Shown here: positions 49,555 through 57,404 of the stretch, piece by piece
Layout of the letters: each line of letters starts with the position of its first letter
Position numbering within the stretch: the first letter of the stretch is position 1
Notes under the pieces: generated by a model
Told to the model about the DNA's origin: nothing
The model's database searches: none
What the model saw: the letters and a program-made list of their open reading frames with translations, nothing else
Position numbers and translations under genes: made by a program
NCBI GenBank assembly: GCA_002428995.1
Contig: DIYJ01000005.1
Span: 1 to 64,000 of the forward strand
Source of the DNA: Flavobacteriales bacterium UBA6057
Lineage (GTDB): Bacteria; Bacteroidota; Bacteroidia; Flavobacteriales_G; Salibacteraceae
Length of the DNA stretch: 64,000 nucleotides
Direction of reading: 5' to 3'

Positions 49555-50110
49555 CTCCCAAGTTGTTTTTCAGTTTGTCCCTCAGCATGGCTTTCGCTTT
49601 GAACAGGTTAGACTTTGAGGTGCCGACCGAAATACCGAGCATGTCCGCGATTTCGTGGTGCTTGTATCCCTCAATGATGTAGAGGTTGATCACCATTCTG
49701 TACATCGGTGTGAGTTGGCGAATCTGCTCCATGATGCTTTTGTACATCATATCACTCTCTGCATCATCCTCAGATCGCACATCCATGACCTGTTCCTCGG
49801 GCACAAATTCATGCTGGTAGTACTTCTTGTTATGCGTGATGGCCGTATTGATGATGATCTTCCTCAGCCACGGCTTACAGGGCTTTGAGAAATCAAACTT
49901 TTTAAGGTTCTCGAAAAACTTCATAAAGGCTTGGTTTAGAATCCAGGCTGCTTCATCGCGATCACTGGCATAGCGAGAGCTGATGCTCATGCCGTAAGAA
50001 AAGTGCCGCGCATAGAACGCCTTCTGTGCTGCCCTATCGTTTTTCTTACAAGCAGATAATAAGCTTACATCCACACTATCTGCCGTCTCGGTCGCCATGC
50101 TAATCACCAT
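49544..50110 (-). CDS. ECF-type RNA polymerase sigma factor
   Basis: The 188-residue protein has sigma region 2 (Ala-Phe-Met-Lys-Phe-Phe-Glu-Asn-Leu, Phe-Ser-Lys-Pro-Cys-Lys-Pro-Trp-Leu-Arg-Lys-Ile-Ile) and region 4 with its helix-turn-helix (His-His-Glu-Ile-Ala-Asp-Met-Leu-Gly-Ile-Ser-Val-Gly-Thr-Ser-Lys-Ser). A Met at position 5 (50098) is an alternative start. It overlaps the anti-sigma/beta-barrel gene that follows, which is the probable regulator. It is not the FecI type: no FecR or TonB receptor is adjacent here, unlike at 55686. Confidence 0.92.
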   Translation of the reverse strand: MVISMATETADSVDVSLLSACKKNDRAAQKAFYARHFSYGMSISSRYASDRDEAAWILNQAFMKFFENLKKFDFSKPCKPWLRKIIINTAITHNKKYYQHEFVPEEQVMDVRSEDDAESDMMYKSIMEQIRQLTPMYRMVINLYIIEGYKHHEIADMLGISVGTSKSNLFKAKAMLRDKLKNNLGVEG

Positions 50111-50249
50111 ACCCTAAACCTGCCCAGATGGTTGCCTGACATTACAGAATCGCTTAAGCGTCTTGCAAAAACAACCCTTTGATTACCGTAAGCACCACTC
50201 AGGCAACCGTTTTTAGCTTTTGCTGGTAAGGCCTGCAAACAACACAACT

Positions 50250-51083
50250 ATGAAGAAATTCAACTTTTTATCGGCTTTGCTTCTTTCGACATCCCTGAGC
50301 TTTGCGCAGAACTTGACGGAAGTCACCAACGTCAGCCTTTTCGAACACCACTTTTCAGGCTGCGACTCTTGCGCACCCTCTGATCTGGGCGACTCATCTG
50401 CCTACGACTTTGTGACGCATCAACACATCAACGCCATCGGACCGAACAGCTTTGATGAAAATCGGGACATGGTAGAACACAACGGAGATCCCTTTGGACC
50501 AGCACCTTTTGGTTTTACATCCGATTCGAGCAGTGTATGGGCCAACCAATTTGGCGGCAACGGAACAACCAAGTATATCCTGGCTTCAGGATTTGACTAC
50601 GCCAACGCTACCCAGGAATCGATCGTGAACGCCTATGATGATGCTACAGCCACACCTTGGGTGGCCGCGGTTCAGGCGGGAGAAGTATACATCGCCAAAA
50701 TCCGCAACCTGGAATACTACGTTGTGCTGTCCATTACAGCTACCCAAACGCTGACCGACAACGACTTCACCTTCGACTATAAGTATACCGACAACCCAAT
50801 CGTTCCTGTGACTCCAAACGGCATCCGTGAAGATGCGCTAGGCACATCACGAAGGGTTTATCCAAATCCTGTGAACGATGTGGTAAACCTTCCGCTGGAT
50901 AAGAACTACAGCGACATCCGAATTTCCATCACCAATATGCTGGGTGCTCAGGTTTGGGCTGAAAACTTCACCGATCGTGATTTGGTGCAATTGAACCTTG
51001 GTTCGCTTCCCGGTGGTGTTTACATGATGGTAGCTCAGACAGACGGAGCCATATCCTACTCACAATTTGTGAAGGAAGATTGA
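50250..51083 (+). CDS. T9SS cargo protein with type A sorting domain
   Basis: The ATG at 50250 (the frame opens at a TTG at 50220) begins a Lys-Lys signal peptide ending Leu-Ser-Phe-Ala-Gln. The mature protein has about 170 residues of unknown fold with Cys-Asp-Ser-Cys near the start. The type A sorting domain follows (Arg-Val-Tyr-Pro-Asn-Pro-Val-Asn, Ser-Ile-Thr-Asn-Met-Leu-Gly, Leu-Pro-Gly-Gly-Val-Tyr-Met). The surface location is well supported, the function is not. It converges with the giant repeat protein at 51113. Confidence 0.87.
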   Translation: MKKFNFLSALLLSTSLSFAQNLTEVTNVSLFEHHFSGCDSCAPSDLGDSSAYDFVTHQHINAIGPNSFDENRDMVEHNGDPFGPAPFGFTSDSSSVWANQFGGNGTTKYILASGFDYANATQESIVNAYDDATATPWVAAVQAGEVYIAKIRNLEYYVVLSITATQTLTDNDFTFDYKYTDNPIVPVTPNGIREDALGTSRRVYPNPVNDVVNLPLDKNYSDIRISITNMLGAQVWAENFTDRDLVQLNLGSLPGGVYMMVAQTDGAISYSQFVKED

Positions 51084-51112
51084 TCGTGTTGAATTCGGAA
51101 GGCTGTCTCTCA

Positions 51113-54100
51113 TTACTGCTTCACTATGCGGAACTGCCCCATGTGAGCGTTCTCTGAATCGCGCAGTTGAATCAGATAAACCCCACTTGCCATGCCAGTC
51201 ACTCCTTCAAATGAGCGCGTTCCTGTCCACTCTTGCTGACTCACCAACTGCCCGGTGAGTGTTCTTACTTCCACGGTCATGTGCTCAACAGTCTTATCTG
51301 CACGCAGCGTGAAGACTCCGGTAGCCGTTGGATTGGGATGTAGACTCAGACGAGGGTATTGGGATTCAATATTCGCAAGGCCCACTGCCGTAATGGTTAC
51401 ACATGCGGAAGTATCTACACAGCCAGATTGGGTGACCAAAACAGCATAGCTGCCATTCGCAGCAGGACTGAAGGTTTGCTCACTGGCACCGGCTATGATT
51501 GTGTTGTCCTCGCAGTTGATCCACTGGTATTGCGTTGCATCAGCCGTGGCGGTAATGCTGGTAGTGGTGCTGGATACTGACACATCTACAATGACGGAGG
51601 TCACTGTTAAGGAACAGGTCGCCTCATTGCCACTAGCATCTTCCAGCGTGTAGGTAACTGTTGTTACGCCCGGATTGAACGATTCAGATTCCGCGCTTCC
51701 GCTTCCCAGGGCCTGCGTGGCTCCATCCAGCAGGTAGCTGAGATTGACGGCAGAGCAATTATCTGACGTATCCAGCGGAGCGATGCCGGAAGCTTCGGAG
51801 CCACAGATGTCTGCACCATTTGGACAGAGTATTTCCGGAGCTACGGTATCCGCCACCACCACCACTTGCAGTTGTTGCTGCGCATTGCCGCTGAAATCAG
51901 TAAACGTCCAGGAAACGACATAGGTGCCATCTCCTTCGTAGAACAATGGATCGGAGGTGCTTCCAATGATCGCACCGTCACAATTGTCGTTGGCGGAAGG
52001 AGTGGCCGTAATGGCAGCAGAACAAACCCCAAAAACAGTATCCAGGGCAAGCTGATCGGGAACTGGAGCCACAATATCTTCCACAACCACCGTCTGGAGC
52101 TGCGTAGTAGCGTTGCCTTCCACATCCGTATAAGTCCAAACCACCGTGAAACTGCCTTGTGTGGAATAGCTGAGCGGATCATTCGTGGTTCCCATGATGG
52201 ATCCATCACAGTTGTCGGTAGCGGTTGGCGTGGTCAATATGGATGCATCACATACTCCGAAGATCGTATCCAAAGCACCCAGCGTTGCGACTGGCGCCAC
52301 GGTGTCGTCCACAACTACCTGCTGAAGCTGGATTCTTGAATTTCCCTCAGAGTCAGTGAATGTCCACGTGATGGTATAACTGCCCTGTGTGGAATAACTC
52401 AGCGGATCGCTGGTAGTACCATTCACAGTACCGGAACAGTTGTCAACCGCAGTTGGAGTAGCAGTCACCGATGCAGCACACGCTCCAAAGACAGTGTCCA
52501 GCGATGACATTGAAGGCACTGGAGCGATGGTATCCTCTACCACCACTACCTGGCTCTGCATATCCGTGTTTCCTTCATTATCTGTGTAAACCCAGTTGAC
52601 AGTGTAAGTTCCCTGAGCTGCATAGTTGAGCGGTGAGCTGGTGGTTGCAGTAACAGATCCATCGCAGTTATCAGTGGCCGTTGGCTGGGTTGATACAGAT
52701 GCGGAACACTGCCCGAAAACAGTATCCAGCGCTGAAATATCAGGAACGGGAGCCGAAACGTCAAAAATGGAAACCACCTGGCTCTGCCCCACACTGTTTC
52801 CATTGCCATCATCGTATGTCCAATTGATGACATAGTCTCCGACTACACTGTAAGTCAAAGGGTTGCTGGTTGTGGCATTCACAGTTCCCGCGCAATTGTC
52901 GCTGGCTGTAGGAATGGTAGAAACCGTAATGGAACAAGCGGCAAAAATGGTATCCAAAGAAACCAGAGATGGCACCGGCAACTCAGTATCACTAACCACC
53001 ACCACCTGGGTCTGCGTGCTGGCGTTGCCCTCGGCATCCGTAAAGGTCCAGGTCACCGTATGTGTTCCCTGAGCGCTATAGCTCAGCGGATCAGCCGTGG
53101 TTCCATTGATGGAGCTACCGCAGTTGTCCGTGGCGGTTGGCGTTGATGATATGGTTGCTGAGCATATCCCCGTAACCGTATCCAGTGCATTCAAATCAGG
53201 AACCGGTGCGGTGATGTCATCTACAATCACCACCTGAGGTTGAGTCGCCACATTGCCGTTGCCATCGTCAAATGTCCAGGTCACGGTGAATGTTCCCTGG
53301 GTAGTGTAGCTCAAAGCGTCACCCGTTGTTGCAGTGATCGCACCGGCACAGTTGTCAGCCGCTGTTGGTGTTGCATTGATAGAAGCTGAACACTGCCCCA
53401 CAATGGTATCCAAGGCACTTTGATTAGGCAAAGGAGCCGTGATATCATCCACAACAATCACCTGATCCTGAGTGACCTGATTTCCCAATTCATCTTCGTA
53501 AAGCCACGTGATGGTGTAGGTACCCTGAGCATTGTAAGTAAGAATATCGTTGGTAGTTCCAGGCAATAGGCCCGAGCAATTGTCCATCGCCTCAGGAGTT
53601 GAGGAAACGGTAATGGAACAAGCCGCGAAGAGCGTATCCAGGCTGGCGACTGATGGCACGGGCGAAACCGTATCGAATACGGTGATCAGAATAGAATCCA
53701 AATCAGAGTCTGGTGCACAACCACCTTCAGCCCGTGCATAGACCTGGCTTGTATTTGCAATGGAGAGGGAAACGTTCTGACCACTATCGACCGGACTTCC
53801 GCCTAAACTGTCCAGGTACCAATACCAGTTTTGATTTGACCGTAGGTTACCTGTGATGCTGAACGACACCGTGTTATTGGGGCAGATGGAATCAGCCGCA
53901 GCGGTTAAGGCATCAATACTGCCGCTGAAGCACTGCGTGTACTTTGCAATGAAGCCACTGCTTTCACCGCTTCCATCATCAACGATTAAGGAAGATGTAG
54001 GTGAAAGGTCGATGTCAAATGGGCCGTCCATGGTTCCCGCCAAAAGCAGGTTTCCACTTTCATCCGGATCCAGGTCCCGAACTCTTTCGGCAAGGCTGAA

Positions 54101-55417
54101 TCCTGTCACACTGTCTTCCACTCCCAGAGCCCAATTCAAATCACCGACCGTGTCGTAGCTTGCCAGGAAGAAGCCATAAGAAGAGCTAAGGTTCACGTCA
54201 AAGGTGCCCGAGCCTGCATCCATGTCGGCCGTTCCCTGCAGCTCTCCAGAGATATAGGTGTTGCCAAAATCGTCTATCGTAATCGCCTGGATTGCGCCAT
54301 ACGGGAACCCCTGATTGTTGGTGATATTCAGCGTATTGAAGAAGCCTGCATTGCCGTTGCGATCATAGCGCTGCAAGTACATGTACCCGTCAGAACCATT
54401 GAACGGAAGTTCTCGTCCCAATCCACCAGTCATAACAAAGCCCTGATCTGACCAGTCAATGGCAAATCCAATGTAGTACCATTGGCCTATCGGCCCGGTT
54501 CTTCTGGCCCATTGAAAATCTCCGTTTACATCATACTTAGCCACAAAACCATCCTCCCAAATACCCGGATTCATGGTGAAGGTGCCGCTTGAGCTGGCAT
54601 CGAAATCTGTACTGCCCTGGAAGTAACCGGTGAAATATACGTTCAGGCTATCGTCAATGGTAATGTCATTGGCTTCTTCAAAATCGGAAGATCCCATAGA
54701 ACCAGCATGAATAAAGTCTCCGGAGGTTGTGAATAACGTGAAGTAAGCATCTCTATTACCGTTGCTGGTAAGCGCGAATGTTCCTGGGCCGGGATCAAAG
54801 TCACCTCCTCCTCCACTGAGGTAGCCACAAGCAGCAACGAGTGTGTCGCGCACCTCAATGCCATAAATGCGATCGTTACCAAAGGCATTCCCGAACACAT
54901 GCCCCCAAACGTAGTCACCATCGGTGTCGAGCTTCAAAATGTAGGATGACTGCGAGAAAGTGGATCCAGCCACCCTTTGCCAATCCTCATTCTGCGATGG
55001 GTCGAGGTCGATGCTATCTGCGAACAGACCGGCCACATAAGAATTGCCGCTGTCGTCCACTGCGAGGGTCCAGGCTACATCGCCCGTAGGTCCTCCAAAA
55101 GTTCGCCCCCAGATGTAATTGCCATTGCTGTCCAGTTTCACTACGAAAGCATCGTTTTGCCCCGGTGTTTGAACCGTAGCGGATTGCACACCGGGCCCAG
55201 GATCCAAATCAATGGTTCCTCTGAAATAACCAGCTACATAAACATTACCATCAGGATCTGAATCGATCCCGGAAGCCCATGCATCATCATTCTGGATTTC
55301 GAGGGCGTACCCCCAATCCAGCGTTTGCGCCCTCATCGAGTGTTGCAATACGATGAGAGATAGAATCACGAGGAAGCTACACGGACGGATGAGCAGAGAG
55401 CCAAGGTGCTTTTGCAT
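51113..55417 (-). CDS. Giant T9SS surface protein with SBBP propeller and eight tandem repeats
   Basis: ATG at 55417 precedes a hydrophobic signal ending Met-Arg-Ala-Gln. Residues about 30-480 form an SBBP-type propeller (Tyr-Val-Ala-Gly-Tyr-Phe-Arg-Gly-Thr-Ile-Asp-Leu-Asp-Pro-Gly). An Ig-like unit follows. Next come eight consecutive repeats of about 76 residues (Ala-Pro-Val-Pro, Ala-Leu-Asp-Thr-Val-Phe, Pro-Thr-Ala-Thr-Asp-Asn-Cys, Ser-Tyr-Ser-Thr-Gln-Gly, Thr-Trp-Thr-Phe-Thr-Asp) of HYR-like type, then a ninth diverged unit. Each repeat has two Cys, presumably paired. The C-terminus has a type A sorting domain (Leu-Ser-Leu-His-Pro-Asn-Pro-Thr, Met-Ala-Ser-Gly-Val-Tyr-Leu-Ile). The protein should be a long adhesin-like rod at the surface. 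Confidence 0.93.
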   Translation of the reverse strand: MQKHLGSLLIRPCSFLVILSLIVLQHSMRAQTLDWGYALEIQNDDAWASGIDSDPDGNVYVAGYFRGTIDLDPGPGVQSATVQTPGQNDAFVVKLDSNGNYIWGRTFGGPTGDVAWTLAVDDSGNSYVAGLFADSIDLDPSQNEDWQRVAGSTFSQSSYILKLDTDGDYVWGHVFGNAFGNDRIYGIEVRDTLVAACGYLSGGGGDFDPGPGTFALTSNGNRDAYFTLFTTSGDFIHAGSMGSSDFEEANDITIDDSLNVYFTGYFQGSTDFDASSSGTFTMNPGIWEDGFVAKYDVNGDFQWARRTGPIGQWYYIGFAIDWSDQGFVMTGGLGRELPFNGSDGYMYLQRYDRNGNAGFFNTLNITNNQGFPYGAIQAITIDDFGNTYISGELQGTADMDAGSGTFDVNLSSSYGFFLASYDTVGDLNWALGVEDSVTGFSLAERVRDLDPDESGNLLLAGTMDGPFDIDLSPTSSLIVDDGSGESSGFIAKYTQCFSGSIDALTAAADSICPNNTVSFSITGNLRSNQNWYWYLDSLGGSPVDSGQNVSLSIANTSQVYARAEGGCAPDSDLDSILITVFDTVSPVPSVASLDTLFAACSITVSSTPEAMDNCSGLLPGTTNDILTYNAQGTYTITWLYEDELGNQVTQDQVIVVDDITAPLPNQSALDTIVGQCSASINATPTAADNCAGAITATTGDALSYTTQGTFTVTWTFDDGNGNVATQPQVVIVDDITAPVPDLNALDTVTGICSATISSTPTATDNCGSSINGTTADPLSYSAQGTHTVTWTFTDAEGNASTQTQVVVVSDTELPVPSLVSLDTIFAACSITVSTIPTASDNCAGTVNATTSNPLTYSVVGDYVINWTYDDGNGNSVGQSQVVSIFDVSAPVPDISALDTVFGQCSASVSTQPTATDNCDGSVTATTSSPLNYAAQGTYTVNWVYTDNEGNTDMQSQVVVVEDTIAPVPSMSSLDTVFGACAASVTATPTAVDNCSGTVNGTTSDPLSYSTQGSYTITWTFTDSEGNSRIQLQQVVVDDTVAPVATLGALDTIFGVCDASILTTPTATDNCDGSIMGTTNDPLSYSTQGSFTVVWTYTDVEGNATTQLQTVVVEDIVAPVPDQLALDTVFGVCSAAITATPSANDNCDGAIIGSTSDPLFYEGDGTYVVSWTFTDFSGNAQQQLQVVVVADTVAPEILCPNGADICGSEASGIAPLDTSDNCSAVNLSYLLDGATQALGSGSAESESFNPGVTTVTYTLEDASGNEATCSLTVTSVIVDVSVSSTTTSITATADATQYQWINCEDNTIIAGASEQTFSPAANGSYAVLVTQSGCVDTSACVTITAVGLANIESQYPRLSLHPNPTATGVFTLRADKTVEHMTVEVRTLTGQLVSQQEWTGTRSFEGVTGMASGVYLIQLRDSENAHMGQFRIVKQ
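51850..53685 (-). repeat. Eight tandem repeats of about 228 bp within the giant surface gene
   Basis: The encoded units are 75-77 residues each and share Leu-Asp-Thr-(Val/Ile)-Phe-Gly-x-Cys, Asp-Asn-Cys and Gln-Val-Val-Val-Val-(Glu/Asp)-Asp. The DNA copies share long matching stretches, so copy number could change by recombination, and assembly errors from short reads are possible here. Confidence 0.85.
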
Positions 55418-55685
55418 GATGGAATGGTCTTGGATTTCAGGAGAAAACTCCATCGTTTTCCTCGCGATGATCGCGTCTTGACGAAAGAGTATCTCTTATG
55501 AATTGGAAGGGATTTATCGTTTGAGAACGCGCGCGAAGCTAGGCTCAAAGCAAGGTGCTTGCTGGTGAAAAGTAGATCCGGCAACCCTCAAAGTATATTG
55601 TGAAAGGTTTCCATGAAATTCTGCAATCTGAATATCCAAAAAGGCGGGAATGGCCGTGGAAAGAGCAGGTGCTTAGATCCGAAAG

Positions 55686-56318
55686 ATGATCTGGCAGCGG
55701 ATTCCAACAACGCTCGTTTCCTTTCTTTTGTCCATCGTGAAACCGAACCGCCACACCCAAACGATCGATGAGCTGCTGTTTGAACAAATGGTTCAGGGCA
55801 GTGAACAGGCTTATTACGACCTGTTTGACCGGCACTGGGAACGTCTGTATGCCATTGCCTGGCGACTGCTGAACGATTCTGAAGCTGCGAAGGATGTGGT
55901 GCAAGAAGTATTTCTAAACCTGTGGGAAAGGCGGTCAACACTAGAGGTACAGAACGCGGCAGCTTACCTTTCAAGGGCAGCTAAGTTCAAAGCACTGAAC
56001 CACCTGCGCGATCATCCCAGCGATCGTTTACGATCCTTGGAAGAAGCTGTCGAGCAGAGCACAGGCGAGTCCGCTCCACTGGATCTGAGCGACTTACAAC
56101 TGGAACTATCAGATGCCCTAAACGGCCTGCCAGAGCGTTGCCGCCAAGTCTTTCTGCTAAGCCGTGAAGAACAGCTCTCTAACCAGGAGATTGCCGAACA
56201 ACTCAACCTCAGCCAGCGCACCGTAGAAACCCACATCTCGAATGCACTGAAGCATTTACGGAAACACTTGGGACGCGGAAGAACGCTCGCCTTGATCATG
56301 ACCCTGGCCCAGCTTTAA
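55686..56318 (+). CDS. FecI-type ECF sigma factor
   Basis: The 210-codon frame has region 2 (Tyr-Asp-Leu-Phe-Asp-Arg-His-Trp-Glu-Arg-Leu-Tyr, Ala-Lys-Asp-Val-Val-Gln-Glu-Val-Phe-Leu-Asn-Leu-Trp) and region 4 (Pro-Glu-Arg-Cys-Arg-Gln-Val-Phe, Gln-Glu-Ile-Ala-Glu-Gln-Leu-Asn, Thr-Val-Glu-Thr-His-Ile). These are the usual features of Bacteroidota sigma factors paired with FecR. The first 17 residues are hydrophobic and odd for a sigma factor, so a GTG at 55737 may be the true start. It is followed by fecR and a TonB receptor with an STN domain, the standard cell-surface signalling set. Confidence 0.92.
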   Translation: MIWQRIPTTLVSFLLSIVKPNRHTQTIDELLFEQMVQGSEQAYYDLFDRHWERLYAIAWRLLNDSEAAKDVVQEVFLNLWERRSTLEVQNAAAYLSRAAKFKALNHLRDHPSDRLRSLEEAVEQSTGESAPLDLSDLQLELSDALNGLPERCRQVFLLSREEQLSNQEIAEQLNLSQRTVETHISNALKHLRKHLGRGRTLALIMTLAQL

Positions 56319-56324
56319 GAGGCA

Positions 56325-56395
56325 AAACAGGCATGAGGAACTAGGCACGAGGCACTGGGGACCAGGCACTTTGATCCGTGATCTTTGATCTTTAT
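56325..56395. repeat. AGGCACT/TTTGATC repeat behind the fecI stop
   Basis: Degenerate copies of AGGCACTAG-type units are followed by TTTGATCCGTGATCTTTGATC. The order and spacing match the repeat at 40398-40455. It lies between the sigma-factor stop and the fecR start. Confidence 0.6.
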
Positions 56396-56463
56396 ACCTT
56401 TTTCTCCCCACCCCTTACGTGTGCCCTCTCCATTTCGGTACATACTCCCAGAAGACCGATACT

Positions 56464-57399
56464 ATGGAGCCACAGGAATGGAAAAAACTACTCGACAAGC
56501 AGGTAGCTGGAACGGCCACCCACGAAGAACTCGATAAGCTGGAAGGCTTTGCAGATCGACTGCTTGAGGGCCAACAGCACACCCCCTTTACTTCTGATCT
56601 GGAGAAACGGGCAATTCAGCAAGAATTGAGGGAGCGCATTGAGCTCAGGCCTGCACAAAGCTCCATTCCCTGGCTGCGCGTGGCGGCTGCGGTGGCAGCC
56701 ATCCTTGTGGTGGCATCTGGCTTATGGGTCGGATTTCAGCAATGGACTACTCCGGATTTGCTGGTGATCGAAACAGGCGCTGGTCAAACACGAACCGTAC
56801 AACTGATGGATGGCTCTACCGTTGAGCTTGGATTCAGCAGTAGATTGGAATACCCGGACGAGTTTGCGTCAGACGGGCGGTTTGTGAACCTCAACGGCCA
56901 GGCACTCTTCACTGTGGCCAAAGATTCTGAACGGCCGTTTGAAGTTAATTCCAACGGAATCGTCACCCGCGTACTCGGTACTGTATTCAACGTGAAGGCG
57001 TACACCGGTGATTCCACCACCACTGTTTCGCTGCTGGAAGGCTCTGTGCAAGTGGAAACCGAAGAACAAACAGCGCTCCTTGTTCCCAAGCAACAATCGC
57101 ACTATGACCTTCGAACAGGTGACTTCAGCACACAACCCTTCGATTCCGCAGCGGTCACCGCCTGGCGTACCGGAGGCATCGTGCTGGATCGAACGCCTTT
57201 TGATGAACTGCAACGCTTGCTTACACGCAGGTATGGCGTAACCGTCACCTTCGAGCAGCGAGAGATTGCTGGCTACACCATCAGCGGCAAGTTCACTGAC
57301 CCTGAACTGAAAACCCTGCTGGATGTGGTTTGCGCTGCGAAGTCGCTGTCTTACAAGGAGTCTGCTGACGGCAATATCCTGATCTACAAGCCTGAATAA
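56464..57399 (+). CDS. FecR-family anti-sigma factor
   Basis: ATG at 56464 is chosen because the frame upstream (to 56419) is not FecR-like. The 311-residue protein has a cytoplasmic N-terminal anti-sigma helix bundle (first 80 residues), one membrane helix (Ala-Ala-Val-Ala-Ala-Ile-Leu-Val-Val-Ala near 78) and a periplasmic FecR domain (Arg-Thr-Val-Gln-Leu-Met-Asp-Gly-Ser, Pro-Phe-Glu-Val-Asn-Ser). The C-terminal DUF4974 region follows (Phe-Asp-Glu-Leu-Gln-Arg-Leu-Leu, Tyr-Thr-Ile-Ser-Gly-Lys-Phe). It should hold the upstream sigma factor until the TonB receptor binds its ligand. Its stop is six bases before the receptor gene. Confidence 0.95.
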   Translation: MEPQEWKKLLDKQVAGTATHEELDKLEGFADRLLEGQQHTPFTSDLEKRAIQQELRERIELRPAQSSIPWLRVAAAVAAILVVASGLWVGFQQWTTPDLLVIETGAGQTRTVQLMDGSTVELGFSSRLEYPDEFASDGRFVNLNGQALFTVAKDSERPFEVNSNGIVTRVLGTVFNVKAYTGDSTTTVSLLEGSVQVETEEQTALLVPKQQSHYDLRTGDFSTQPFDSAAVTAWRTGGIVLDRTPFDELQRLLTRRYGVTVTFEQREIAGYTISGKFTDPELKTLLDVVCAAKSLSYKESADGNILIYKPE

Positions 57400-57404
57400 G
57401 CCTT

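Noticed and set aside
51850..53685. CRISPR array or DNA satellite
   Set aside because: The repeats are in frame, 228 bp long and translate to conserved domains of a secreted protein.
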